A stretch of DNA of 64,000 nt, from assembly GCF_032922745.1 (NCBI RefSeq), contig NZ_CP136693.1, positions 620,001 to 684,000 on the forward strand, read 5' to 3'. Both the position numbers and the translations under genes were made by a program. Within the stretch, counting starts at the first letter, position 1. Every line of letters starts with the position of its first letter. This document shows positions 28,214-36,577 of the stretch, one piece after another. The DNA is from Marinobacter salarius. Lineage in GTDB: Bacteria > Pseudomonadota > Gammaproteobacteria > Pseudomonadales > Oleiphilaceae. The notes beneath the pieces were generated by a model. It worked only from the letters and a program-made list of their open reading frames with translations, searched no databases and was not told where the DNA came from.

Positions 28214-28924
28214 ATGCAGATGCAAAAACAAGATATTAGCCGGTCGCTCTCATCGGTGGCTTACCAGAAGATTCTGGTTTCCATCATCAATGGCGAATAC
28301 CCGGCAAACGAGAAGCTTCCCAGTGAGGCAAAGCTGTGCGAAAAATACGGCGTTTCACGGCCCGTGTTGAGAGAAGCGTTGACTCGGCTCAAAGAAGACA
28401 ATTTGATTGTCTCCCGGCGGGGGTCGGGTAGTTTTGTCATTAAGCGCCCAGATGACACCGTTCTTTCCTTCTCAAAAATATCCAGCATTTCAGATATTCA
28501 ACGGTGCTTTGAATTTCGCACCAATCTCGAAGGCAGCGCAGCAGGTCTTGCCGCTACGCGACGTACGGCCGATCAGCTGGGTCGTATCGTTGCAGCAGCC
28601 GAAAAGATCAATGAAGCAAACAGGCTTCACGCCATAGCCAGCGAAGAAGATTTTGAGTTCCATCTCGCCATTGCTGAGGCCGCCAACAACCACTATTACT
28701 CGACGGTGATGAAATCACTTCGGGAAAATATTAAAGAAGGGATGAACATTACACGGACGTTGTCATTGAAATCCTCTGACAGCAATCGTATGGCGCTGGT
28801 TCAGGATGAGCACAATACGATTTTAAGACATATCATTGATGGCGATGCCGAGAAAGCAGAGTCAGCGATGAAGGAACATCTCAATAACGCGAGGATCAGA
28901 ATGTTCGAAGGAACTGACAACTGA
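28214..28924 (+). CDS. GntR-family regulator, FadR/FCD subfamily
   Basis: 236 residues from the ATG at 28214 (a second Met follows two codons later); a longer in-frame reading adds 55 unrelated residues. N-terminal winged helix about 10-75, with LPSEAKLCEKYGVSRPVLREALTRL and GSGSFV. C-terminal all-helical FCD domain (about 90-230) with EFRTNLEGSAAGLAA, EDFEFHLAIAEAANN and DEHNTILRHIIDGD, whose Asp/His residues usually bind a metal and a carboxylate effector. Divergent from rraA-tctCBA-aldh, it is likely their repressor, relieved by the transported acid or a product. Confidence 0.9.
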   Translation: MQMQKQDISRSLSSVAYQKILVSIINGEYPANEKLPSEAKLCEKYGVSRPVLREALTRLKEDNLIVSRRGSGSFVIKRPDDTVLSFSKISSISDIQRCFEFRTNLEGSAAGLAATRRTADQLGRIVAAAEKINEANRLHAIASEEDFEFHLAIAEAANNHYYSTVMKSLRENIKEGMNITRTLSLKSSDSNRMALVQDEHNTILRHIIDGDAEKAESAMKEHLNNARIRMFEGTDN

Positions 28925-28943
28925 TCGTTGCGGCCAGAATTCA

Positions 28944-28975
28944 AGCTGACGGCCACTTTGCCCAGACCGTCAGCT
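28944..28975 (+). terminator. Hairpin after the GntR gene
   Basis: AGCTGACGG (28944-28952) and CCGTCAGCT (28967-28975) make a perfect 9-bp stem with a 14-nt loop, 19 bases after the regulator stop. The tail is only weakly T-rich. Likely a terminator shared by two convergent genes. Confidence 0.5.
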
Positions 28976-29019
28976 ATGCATTGCTCTGTTTTCGACCCAT
29001 CCACCCCTCGGCCGGACCA

Positions 29020-29727
29020 TCAAAGCTCGTAGAGTTTCGCAACGTGCAGGATCGGCCCGGTCGGCTGGCCGGTGGGAGAGCCTCCCACCGGCTCCAGGCT
29101 GATCGCCAGTGTTCGGCTATTGCTGAGAAGCGCACGCGCCTCATCATCCAGAGTTACCTGATAGGTTCCACCCACCGGAATAACCCCGAGCGACAGGGGC
29201 TGGCCATCCGCCGGCACGATCCACAATTCGTAATCCTTGCCCTGCTGGGCCGCCGTCGCGGCAACGGGACGCAGTTTCAATTGCCTGTCGAGCGATGACT
29301 CACTGACCAACCATAGGGGATCGCTCACGTCCGCCTGTACGATGGCGCCTGAAAGACGGTCATCCACCTCTGGTTCTGGCTGTTGCACCAGGACAACGGC
29401 CAGCACCAGCGCCGCAGCCGTTGCCAGCATGCTCCAGCCAGGCCAGAACCAACGGCCGGACGCATCATTGGCCGCAACTGCCGACCCGGGTTTATCGTCC
29501 CGGGGCCAAAGCCGGCGTTCGATGCCAGCCCAGACCGACGCGGGAGGCTGTTCTTCCTCAATGCGTGCCCCCAGGTGTCCCAGCTTTTCTTCCCAGAACC
29601 AGACTTCCTGACGGACTCGAACCGACTCCATCATCCAGCGTTCGAAACGCCGGCGGGCTGACCCATGAAGCGAGCCAAGCACGTATTCCGCTGCCAATGC
29701 TTCTATTCTTTCCGGTGTCTTTTTCAT
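29020..29727 (-). CDS. Anti-sigma factor, RskA type
   Basis: 235 residues from the ATG at 29727, which overlaps the sigma-factor stop by 4 bp (ATGA). An N-terminal zinc-less anti-sigma domain (AALAAEYVLGSLHGSARRRFERWM) binds the sigma factor. One membrane helix follows near residues 100-120 (WSMLATAAALVLAVVLVQ). The periplasmic C-terminal RskA domain (about 125-235) shows KDYELWIVPADGQPLSLGVIP. It should hold the ECF sigma inactive until a periplasmic or membrane signal triggers release, usually by proteolysis. Confidence 0.92.
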   Translation of the reverse strand: MKKTPERIEALAAEYVLGSLHGSARRRFERWMMESVRVRQEVWFWEEKLGHLGARIEEEQPPASVWAGIERRLWPRDDKPGSAVAANDASGRWFWPGWSMLATAAALVLAVVLVQQPEPEVDDRLSGAIVQADVSDPLWLVSESSLDRQLKLRPVAATAAQQGKDYELWIVPADGQPLSLGVIPVGGTYQVTLDDEARALLSNSRTLAISLEPVGGSPTGQPTGPILHVAKLYEL

Positions 29728-30281
29728 CGTTCCAGACACCTCTTCAGAGCCATTAATCCGCGCCGAATCCAGCTTTTCACAGTTCCAATGGGTGAACTCA
29801 AGGCCTCGGAGAGCTCATCGTGGGTAAACCCCCGATAATAGGACAACAGGATACTGTCCCGCTGCGTTTCTGAGAGTTCATCCAGGCACCCGCGAAGCTC
29901 CGCGCTGCCCGCGACGCGAAGTGATTCGTCCAGCGGGCCGTCACGTTCATCAGCAACACGCTCAAGATGGGCATCGCCGGACGTCGGCCGTGATTTCCGG
30001 TTCCTCATAAGGTCGAGTGTGCGATAACGGGCAATCGTCAGCATCCAGCTCAGGGGAGCACCACGCTCACTGTGATATTCACCGGCGTGGTGCCATATCT
30101 GCACAAAGGCATCCTGAACGGCCTCTTCTGCCAGATCTCGCTGACTGGCCAGTTTCAGGCAAAGCCCGAACATCCTGCCGGAAATTTTTTCATACAGCCG
30201 CTGAAAGGCCAGTCGGTCTTCCCGGGACACTGCGATCAGCAGTCCCATCAGATCATCCTGTTCAGAGTTGCTGGTTACCAT
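29724..30281 (-). CDS. ECF-type RNA polymerase sigma factor (SigK-like)
   Basis: 185 residues. Region 2 (about 20-90) has AEEAVQDAFVQIWHHAGEY and SWMLTIARYRTLDLMR. Region 4 (about 125-180) has LSETQRDSILLSYYRGFTHDELSEALSSPIGTVKSWIRRGL, an intact helix-turn-helix. There is no region 3, as in ECF factors. The coupled RskA gene makes it a sigma/anti-sigma pair. Targets may include its own operon and the nearby DUF4331 operon (inference from position). Confidence 0.94.
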   Translation of the reverse strand: MVTSNSEQDDLMGLLIAVSREDRLAFQRLYEKISGRMFGLCLKLASQRDLAEEAVQDAFVQIWHHAGEYHSERGAPLSWMLTIARYRTLDLMRNRKSRPTSGDAHLERVADERDGPLDESLRVAGSAELRGCLDELSETQRDSILLSYYRGFTHDELSEALSSPIGTVKSWIRRGLMALKRCLER

Positions 30282-30312
30282 CTATACGATCCCTTGTTTT
30301 GTTCTACAGGTA

Positions 30313-31443
30313 TTAGTCGACCTTACGTTCAGAATGCCCATCAGGATGCATGCAGGTCATCAGATCGGGTTCAAACACGCCGCTTTGGTCAAAATCGTCC
30401 AGCGCTTTTTCCCACTTGGTTAACTCCAGGCCCTGGTTGGCAAGCCACCCGGGATTGAAATAGGTGTCGGTGTAACGGTCGCCACCATCGCACAGAAGCG
30501 TGACAACCGACCCGCCCTCTCCGGCGCTTTGCATCTCACTGGCGAGGCTCAGTGTGGCAATCAGATTGGTACCGGTAGAGCCGCCACAACGCCGGCCAAG
30601 ATGACGTTCCAGATACCGGAGCGCGGCAAAACTGGCCGCATCAGGTACGCGAATCATGCGCTCAATCACCGTCGGGCTGAAAGAGGGCTCAACCCTGGGG
30701 CGGCCAATACCCTCAATGCGCGAACCGCACTGGCCGACAATATCAGACCGCCCGCTAGCGAAGGCGTCATAGAACACCGAGTTTTCCGGGTCCGCCACAC
30801 ACAGCTCACAGCCCCGGGCAAGATGGCCGCCGTAGCGGATGTAGCGCCCAATGGTTGACGACGTGCCACCGGTGCCCGCGCTGACAACAATCCAGCGCGG
30901 TATGGGGTGCGGTTCCCGTCGCAACTGCTCGAAAATGCTTTCGGCAATGTTGTTGTTACCCCGCCAGTCTGTCGCCCTCTCAGCGTAGGTGAACTGATCC
31001 ATGTAGTGACCACCGAGCTCACGGGCCAGATGCTGAGATTCAGCGTAGATCTCACTGCCGTTCTCCACCAGGTGACACTCGCCCCCATAGAACTCGATTT
31101 TGGCAATTTTCTGTGCCAACGTCGTTCGGGGCATGACTGCGATAAACCGCAGCCCGAGGAGCTTGGCAAAATAGGCCTCGGAGACCGCTGTCGATCCACT
31201 CGAGGCCTCGATGATCGGGGTGCCTGGCGTAATCCAGCCATTACAGAGCCCGAACAGAAACAGTGAGCGTGCCAGCCGATGTTTGAGGCTGCCGGTCGGG
31301 TGGGTCGACTCATCCTTGAGATAGATATCAACGTCACGCAGGCCCGGCAGGTCCAGCTTGATCAGATGGGTGTCTGCAGAACGATTGAAATCCGCATCAA
31401 TGCGGGCAATGGCGTCGGAAACCCATTGGGTGCGATGGAGCAT
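30313..31443 (-). CDS. PLP-dependent cysteine synthase-family enzyme
   Basis: 376 residues from the ATG at 31443 (AGGG about 9 bases upstream). Fold type II PLP enzyme: Lys54 in PTGSLKHRLA should bind PLP, EASSGSTAVSEAYFA binds the substrate carboxylate, and SAGTGGTSST the phosphate. LCDGGDRYTDTYFNPGW near residue 325 is typical of the longer cysteine-synthase-like group related to Cds1 cysteine desulfhydrases. It could make or break down cysteine. It ends 31 bases upstream of the ECF gene on the same strand, so read-through could join them. Confidence 0.85.
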   Translation of the reverse strand: MLHRTQWVSDAIARIDADFNRSADTHLIKLDLPGLRDVDIYLKDESTHPTGSLKHRLARSLFLFGLCNGWITPGTPIIEASSGSTAVSEAYFAKLLGLRFIAVMPRTTLAQKIAKIEFYGGECHLVENGSEIYAESQHLARELGGHYMDQFTYAERATDWRGNNNIAESIFEQLRREPHPIPRWIVVSAGTGGTSSTIGRYIRYGGHLARGCELCVADPENSVFYDAFASGRSDIVGQCGSRIEGIGRPRVEPSFSPTVIERMIRVPDAASFAALRYLERHLGRRCGGSTGTNLIATLSLASEMQSAGEGGSVVTLLCDGGDRYTDTYFNPGWLANQGLELTKWEKALDDFDQSGVFEPDLMTCMHPDGHSERKVD

Positions 31444-31705
31444 GTTGTTGGCCCTGAAATCAAACAAACACCATGAAGCATAGTCGCTCTGGGTCGACTT
31501 GAAGAATAACGCTAGGATGGACCGCCAGTCCCGCCACCTGACACACGCCTCACAAGTTGGCTGAACGTAATGCACTCACTATTCGTACTATGTCAGCCTG
31601 CTTCCGGATAAGACGCTTTCAATTTTTTTTGGTGAGAACTGCATCCTTTTCTCTAATCGCTCCGTAACCCCCTTTGCAACACCAACAATAGAAGAGGAAA
31701 ACGGA

Positions 31706-33181
31706 ATGAATACTTTACTAAAACGCTCCGGCCTCGCCATTGCGGTTGCCGGACTCTGTATCAGTGCCGGCGCAGCAAACGCCTCAAGCCACCGCGAAGC
31801 ACCCTTTATCACTGAAGTACCCAAGGTGGACGGGACCGATTTCTACATGTTCCGCAGTTACGAGACGGGACGTGCGGATTTCGTCACCCTGATCGCGAAT
31901 TACCTGCCACTGCAGGATGCGTATGGCGGTCCCAATTACTTCGATCTGGATGAAGACGCGGTTTATGAAATCCACATCGACAACAGCGGCAACGCACAGG
32001 AAAACCTCACGTTCCGCTTTGAGTTCTCGGACAACCTGAACGATATTCAATTGCCGGTCGGCCCAGACGGTGACCAGCAGATGGTTTCCGTACCGCTCAA
32101 GAACATCGGCGATGCCAGCGACGGCGACAACGTTCAGGTCAGCCAGGAATACACGGTGTCCGTAATTCGCGGTGATCGCCGTACCGGTACCGTTGAAACC
32201 GCCACCAACGTCACGGATGGCACCGCCACCTTCGATAAGCCCCTGGACAACATTGGCGAAAAATCGTTTCCCGGCGGATACCAAGCTTACGCCAACCAGC
32301 ACATCTTCGAGATTGGCATTCCAGGCTGCGCCACCAACGGGCAGGTCTTCGTGGGTCAACGCAAGGAAGCTTTCGCGGTCAACCTTGGCGAGATCTTCGA
32401 CCTGGTCAACACCAACCCGCTCGGCCCACGTGACGGCGAAGGTGCCGGTGATCTTGCAGACAAGAACGTGACCTCCTTCGCCCTGGAAGTACCGACCGAG
32501 TGCCTGACCGGCACCGCAGTCACCGGAATGGATCAGCCCGTCATCGGCGGCTGGACGACCGCCAGCGTTCGCCAGGCCCGAGTCATCAATCCGCAACCGA
32601 CCGTTGATGGCAAAGGTGCAACCGTTGAAGGCGGCGCATGGACCCAGGTATCACGTCTCGGTATGCCGCTGGTAAACGAAGTCGTGATCGGCCTGAAAGA
32701 CAAGGACCGGTTCAACGCCAGCGAGCCCATGAACGATGGCCAGTTCGCTACCTACGTGACTCATCCGACCCTGCCCGAACTGCTGGAAATATTGTTCAGC
32801 AGCGCAGGCGCTGAGGCACCGAATAACTTCCCGCGGACCGATCTGGTAACAGCGTTCCTGACCGGCGTACCCGATGTAAACATGCCGGTAGGCGTGCAAA
32901 CGTCAGAAATGCTGCGACTGAACCCGGAAATCGCAGCCACACCTGCAGCCTCGCAAAATGACCTGGGTGTTCTCGGTGGTGACAACGCCGGCTTCCCGAA
33001 TGGCCGTCGCCCGGTGGATGACACCGTGGATATTGCCCTGCGTGTAGTCATGGGCGCATTGACCACTGATGCCCCGAACAAGGACGCCCCGTTTACCGAC
33101 GGTGTGCAACTTGACCCAGCTGAGCTCCAGGAAGTGTTCCCATATCTGGCAACTCCGCTGGCCGGCTCACCCAACTCATAA
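31706..33181 (+). CDS. DUF4331 exported protein
   Basis: 491 residues with a signal peptide (LLKRSGLAIAVAGLCISAG, cleavage near ANA-SSHRE). The mature protein begins SSHREAPFITEVPKVDGTDFYMF, the signature of DUF4331, and continues as a beta-rich secreted domain. Its function is unknown. GAGGAAAACGG precedes the ATG. It leads a rightward cluster with a small lipoprotein, a TPR protein and a HupE/UreJ-like membrane protein, beside a divergent ECF/RskA module. Two cysteines (PGCATNG, TECLTG) may form a disulfide. Confidence 0.9.
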   Translation: MNTLLKRSGLAIAVAGLCISAGAANASSHREAPFITEVPKVDGTDFYMFRSYETGRADFVTLIANYLPLQDAYGGPNYFDLDEDAVYEIHIDNSGNAQENLTFRFEFSDNLNDIQLPVGPDGDQQMVSVPLKNIGDASDGDNVQVSQEYTVSVIRGDRRTGTVETATNVTDGTATFDKPLDNIGEKSFPGGYQAYANQHIFEIGIPGCATNGQVFVGQRKEAFAVNLGEIFDLVNTNPLGPRDGEGAGDLADKNVTSFALEVPTECLTGTAVTGMDQPVIGGWTTASVRQARVINPQPTVDGKGATVEGGAWTQVSRLGMPLVNEVVIGLKDKDRFNASEPMNDGQFATYVTHPTLPELLEILFSSAGAEAPNNFPRTDLVTAFLTGVPDVNMPVGVQTSEMLRLNPEIAATPAASQNDLGVLGGDNAGFPNGRRPVDDTVDIALRVVMGALTTDAPNKDAPFTDGVQLDPAELQEVFPYLATPLAGSPNS

Positions 33182-33191
33182 GGAGTGAATC

Positions 33192-33440
33192 ATGAAACTC
33201 ACTATGAAGTTAGCCGGAACGGGCCTGATAACCCTGGCACTGGCGGGGTGTTTCGACGGCTCCAGCAGCAGCGGCGGTGGCGGTGACAGGCCAGATCCGG
33301 CGGTAGATTTCTCAACCTTTGTGAAGGCTGAGATCGCAAACACCGACGACACCCGTGAAGCCGTTCAGATCAACGACAAGGAGTTCAGCTTCAATGACCA
33401 GAATAATGAACAGGCCTTCGACGATCTGTTCATCCAATAG
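33192..33440 (+). CDS. Small lipoprotein
   Basis: 82 residues with signal sequence and lipobox LALAGC (Cys20), then a Ser/Gly linker (SSSSGGGG) and a short acidic domain. The residues after the lipidated Cys are Phe-Asp, so inner-membrane retention by the Asp+2 rule does not apply directly. GGAG sits a few bases before the ATG, 10 bp after the DUF4331 stop. The tail (NDQNNEQAFDDLF) has no recognised domain. It probably works with the DUF4331 protein. Confidence 0.85.
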   Translation: MKLTMKLAGTGLITLALAGCFDGSSSSGGGGDRPDPAVDFSTFVKAEIANTDDTREAVQINDKEFSFNDQNNEQAFDDLFIQ

Positions 33441-33446
33441 GACCCC

Positions 33447-33511
33447 TTGCCGGCCTTCAGTACGCCTGAAGCCGGCAAGCACATTCCCTGCCCTTCGGGG
33501 CGGGGCTTTTT
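33447..33511 (+). terminator. Two consecutive hairpins ending the DUF4331-lipoprotein unit
   Basis: First hairpin: TTGCCGGCCTTCAG / CCTGAAGCCGGCAA (33447-33477), imperfect. Second: CCCTGCCC-TTCG-GGGCGGGG (33486-33505) with a stable TTCG loop, followed by CTTTTT, a good intrinsic terminator. It overlaps the region where the next gene's N-terminus should be encoded, so the downstream TPR-HupE genes may depend on read-through. Confidence 0.75.
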
Positions 33512-33528
33512 GTGTCGGGCTGTGGTTG

Positions 33529-34626
33529 ATGGCCGGTTTTCCAAACGTCGCAACCGCTGCACCCGGACCTATCGAGACAGATTTTTCCGACACCGATATT
33601 CTTGTTGAACTGCCAGAGCCGGCACTGACCACGTCCGAATTACCGGATTCGCCCGAGCAGTTGGCAGACACCGTACAAAATCAGATCTCCCGTGCCAGGA
33701 GCACCGGAGACCCCCGTTTCCTGGGCTATGCCGACGGGATGTTGCAGCGATGGTCCGGAGAAATGACCGACCGGCTGCTTACCCTCAGGGCAACACTGGA
33801 CCAGAGCCTCCACCGCTTTGACAGTGCCAGGAAAGACCTGGAAACCGTCATAGCCCGATCCAGCAGCGCACTCCAGAAAAATCAGGCATTGTTGCTACTG
33901 GCCAATCTGGAAACCGTTCAGGGCAACTACGAAGACGCACGAAAGCGCTGCAGACAGTTGCAGCAATCCTACCCTGGCCTGATCGCCGACAGTTGCACGG
34001 CCCAGGTTAACGCCCGCACAGGTAACCCCAGGGCGGCCTATCAGGCCCTTCAGAAAAAATCAGAAAGCACCAGCACCAATACCACCAGCCGGCTTTGGGC
34101 AGAAGGGACCCTGGGGGATATCGCCGCGCAGATGGGCAATCCCGCCGCAGCCGATCACTGGCAGACAATACTCCGCACCAGCCCCGACGATCTCTATACC
34201 CGCGCCCAGTTAGCGGACTGGTATCTCGGCCGGAACCAGGCCGACCGTACACTGGCATTAACCGAAGGCTACGAACAGGTGGATTCGCTGGCGGTGCTAC
34301 GCGCGATTGCCATGGCCCGCTCCGGGCATCCGGAAGCAGAAGCTCTGGCGGAAAGGCTCAGAGAGCGCTTCACAGAGGCGCGTTGGCGCGGAAACCTGTT
34401 GCACCAGCGGGACATGGCGCGCTTCCAGCTTGATGTGGAAGGCAATGCCGATACGGCACTGACCTTTGCGGCAGATAACTGGCGCAGCCAGCGCGAGCCC
34501 CTCGATACCCGGCTGCTGCTGCGTGCCGCCGATGCGGCAGGTGACAACGAGCCGGCCCGGAAGGTGAGATCCTGGCTGAAAGAACAGGGACAGACCGATG
34601 CACGCTACCCGGAGGTTGAATCATGA
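33529..34626 (+). CDS. TPR-like periplasmic protein (start uncertain)
   Basis: 365 residues from the first plausible ATG. Helical repeats of TPR type fill about 60-350 (NQALLLLANLETVQGNYEDARKRC, AQLADWYLGRNQADRTLALTEGYE). Upstream in the same frame lies AFCVGLWLMAGFPNVATAA, which looks like a complete signal-peptide core, but no ATG, GTG or TTG with a ribosome site precedes it after the terminator. The true start may be a rare codon, or the N-terminus may have decayed. Its stop overlaps the HupE start by 4 bp. Likely a periplasmic partner of that protein. Confidence 0.75.
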   Translation: MAGFPNVATAAPGPIETDFSDTDILVELPEPALTTSELPDSPEQLADTVQNQISRARSTGDPRFLGYADGMLQRWSGEMTDRLLTLRATLDQSLHRFDSARKDLETVIARSSSALQKNQALLLLANLETVQGNYEDARKRCRQLQQSYPGLIADSCTAQVNARTGNPRAAYQALQKKSESTSTNTTSRLWAEGTLGDIAAQMGNPAAADHWQTILRTSPDDLYTRAQLADWYLGRNQADRTLALTEGYEQVDSLAVLRAIAMARSGHPEAEALAERLRERFTEARWRGNLLHQRDMARFQLDVEGNADTALTFAADNWRSQREPLDTRLLLRAADAAGDNEPARKVRSWLKEQGQTDARYPEVES

Positions 34627-35744
34627 GGGAGATGAAACAATGGGGTAGCCTTGTGGTATCCATGGTTCTGCTGGCCCTGATCTCCGGAACAGCATGGGCC
34701 CACAAAGCCAGCGACAGCTTTATCTACCTGAATCAGGACCGGGGCGAAATACGCATAGACGTGGCGCTCAGAGATCTTGCAGTGGCTTTGCCGCTGGATC
34801 GGAACGGGGATCGCCAGCTCAGTGGGGCAGAGCTCCGTGCTGGCCGGGACCAGATTACTCGATGGGTAGAGCAGGGCGTAACCTTGTCCAGCACCCAGGC
34901 CGATTGCCGCCTGACCGGCCAGCAATGGGGGCTTTCCCGCCATAGCGACGGCCCCTATGCCGCCGGTCTCTACACCATTAGCTGCCCCGATGGCGCCGCG
35001 CCCGATACGCTGACATACAATCTTCTGTTCTCACAGGACCCGTTGCATCGCGGCCTGATAAGCCTTGAAAGCGACGGCACCAGCACGCTGGGAGTAGTAG
35101 GCCCTGACAGTCGCCAACTAGCGCTCTCCGCCGGCGACGCACCGGGAAGCCTGCAGCTGTTCGGAACCTTCCTGTACGAGGGTGTCATCCATCTGCTCAT
35201 CGGTCTTGACCATATACTGTTTCTGTTAGTGCTGATGCTGCCGGCCACACTGAGGAAAAACGATGGCAGCCCGCCGGTGGGGCTGAAGCAGCGGCTATGG
35301 GAACTGACGGGGATCGTGACCGCATTCACGGCGGCCCATTCCGTAACCCTGGCGCTGGCAGCCCTTGGCGTTGTTCGTTTGCCCATCGCCTGGGTGGAGA
35401 CCATCATCGCCCTGTCCATAGCGGTGGCAGCCATGAACGTGATGTGGCCGATACTGGGCAGAAAAACCTGGAAGCTGGCCTTTGGATTCGGGCTAATACA
35501 CGGATTCGGGTTCGCCAGCGTTTTGGGGGATCTCACCAGTGGTGTTTCCCAGACTGTCCTGGCCCTCGCCGGCTTCAACATTGGCGTAGAACTCGGGCAG
35601 TTGGGGCTTCTGGTTATTGCCTTCCCGCTGCTTTACCTCTGGGGTAAAACACACCTCTACGGCAGGGCGGTCGTTCCGCTGACACTGATTGCAGTAGGCG
35701 CGATCAGCCTGTATTGGGTGGCCGAGAGGGCTATGGCCATCTGA
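34623..35744 (+). CDS. HupE/UreJ-family membrane protein
   Basis: 373 residues: signal peptide (cleavage near AWA-HKASD), a periplasmic domain of ~150 residues with an EF-hand-like loop DRNGDRQLSGAEL (calcium binding possible), then six or seven helices from residue ~185. These carry the HupE/UreJ_2 motifs EGVIHLLIGLDHILFLL, TAAHSVTLALA and GFGLIHGFGFASVLGDL. The conserved His/Asp residues in helices fit metal (nickel or cobalt) permeation in HupE and UreJ. No urease or hydrogenase genes are nearby, so the metal and role are open. Confidence 0.88.
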   Translation: MREMKQWGSLVVSMVLLALISGTAWAHKASDSFIYLNQDRGEIRIDVALRDLAVALPLDRNGDRQLSGAELRAGRDQITRWVEQGVTLSSTQADCRLTGQQWGLSRHSDGPYAAGLYTISCPDGAAPDTLTYNLLFSQDPLHRGLISLESDGTSTLGVVGPDSRQLALSAGDAPGSLQLFGTFLYEGVIHLLIGLDHILFLLVLMLPATLRKNDGSPPVGLKQRLWELTGIVTAFTAAHSVTLALAALGVVRLPIAWVETIIALSIAVAAMNVMWPILGRKTWKLAFGFGLIHGFGFASVLGDLTSGVSQTVLALAGFNIGVELGQLGLLVIAFPLLYLWGKTHLYGRAVVPLTLIAVGAISLYWVAERAMAI

Positions 35745-35750
35745 GCCTGG

Positions 35751-35774
35751 CCCCGGTGCCTTTCGACACCGGGG
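35751..35774 (+). terminator. Hairpin after the HupE-like gene
   Basis: CCCCGGTG (35751-35758) and CACCGGGG (35767-35774), an 8-bp perfect stem 6 bases after the stop. No T-run, but the position between two convergent genes suits a terminator. Confidence 0.45.
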
Positions 35775-35792
35775 CTCCCAATAGCCGATTAA

Positions 35793-36428
35793 TCAGTGCA
35801 GGGCACGGAGTTGACGTGGATACAGAGCGGCGCTGACCTCCGGTTCATCCAGCAGGTCCGCCAGTTCCATATCCACCTCGGTTTCCTCGCCTTCATCGGG
35901 CAATGGCTCAAACAGGGTGTTCAGCCAGGAGGTTACAGACGGTGCTTCGTCACGACCGTATTCGGTGGACAGGGCCTTGATCCGTCGGAAGCCGATAATG
36001 CGCTGGTGCTTGGGATCACGGATCTGCTCAAAACCACGCCAGTAAATACGGTCACGTGTATGCAACTGCACAAACAGAGTGTCGATGGGCTCTGCCGGAT
36101 CTTCGCCGCGCACGGGCTGCTCATCGTCGCTGCCTGCCACTGACTGGGTGTCCTCTGACCCTGCCTCGGCTTTCACTGGTTTCTTGCTGCGGATGGTCGT
36201 CCATGCCGGGTACAGCACGGCAACCGCATCGGCTTCCACATGCTCTCGGGCAGCGCGGAGGATCAGTCCCCAGCGGGCCTTGTCGGCATCGGTTTCAAGA
36301 GAGTTAATGGGCAAGTCGTAGCTTTGTTCGCTGGACAGTACGATTGCCATCATCGGGGCATCAAGCTCCCCCATGGCTTCGGCCTGTGCTACAGACACCA
36401 GTTCGTCGATTGCCATCGGTTGGTTCAT
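35793..36428 (-). CDS. Acidic cytoplasmic protein of unknown function
   Basis: 211 residues, no signal peptide or membrane segment. It divides into an N-terminal part with a Met-rich stretch (ELDAPMMAIVLSSEQSYDLPINS), a middle acidic linker (about 85-115, rich in Asp/Glu/Ser), and a C-terminal part with RDPKHQRIIGFRRIKALSTEYG. I do not recognise the family. It appears monocistronic. Confidence 0.75.
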   Translation of the reverse strand: MNQPMAIDELVSVAQAEAMGELDAPMMAIVLSSEQSYDLPINSLETDADKARWGLILRAAREHVEADAVAVLYPAWTTIRSKKPVKAEAGSEDTQSVAGSDDEQPVRGEDPAEPIDTLFVQLHTRDRIYWRGFEQIRDPKHQRIIGFRRIKALSTEYGRDEAPSVTSWLNTLFEPLPDEGEETEVDMELADLLDEPEVSAALYPRQLRALH

Positions 36429-36577
36429 AATACGCTCGCCTCCTCGATGCCATCAGGGTCGTTCAGGAAGAATGGGCTCTTCCTGACTCACAGCATAGCC
36501 TGTTCCTGCCATAAAGATAAACGTGGATACGTTGATCCTGGATCACAATGCGTTATTTATTGTTTCTTTGCGTGGCT

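Noticed and set aside
30323..31587. GAACGTAA shared upstream of the ECF gene (minus, near 30330) and the DUF4331 operon (31563), considered as an ECF -35 element
   Set aside because: The copy near the ECF gene is the coding end of the PLP enzyme and has no matching -10 at the same distance; two occurrences are too few.
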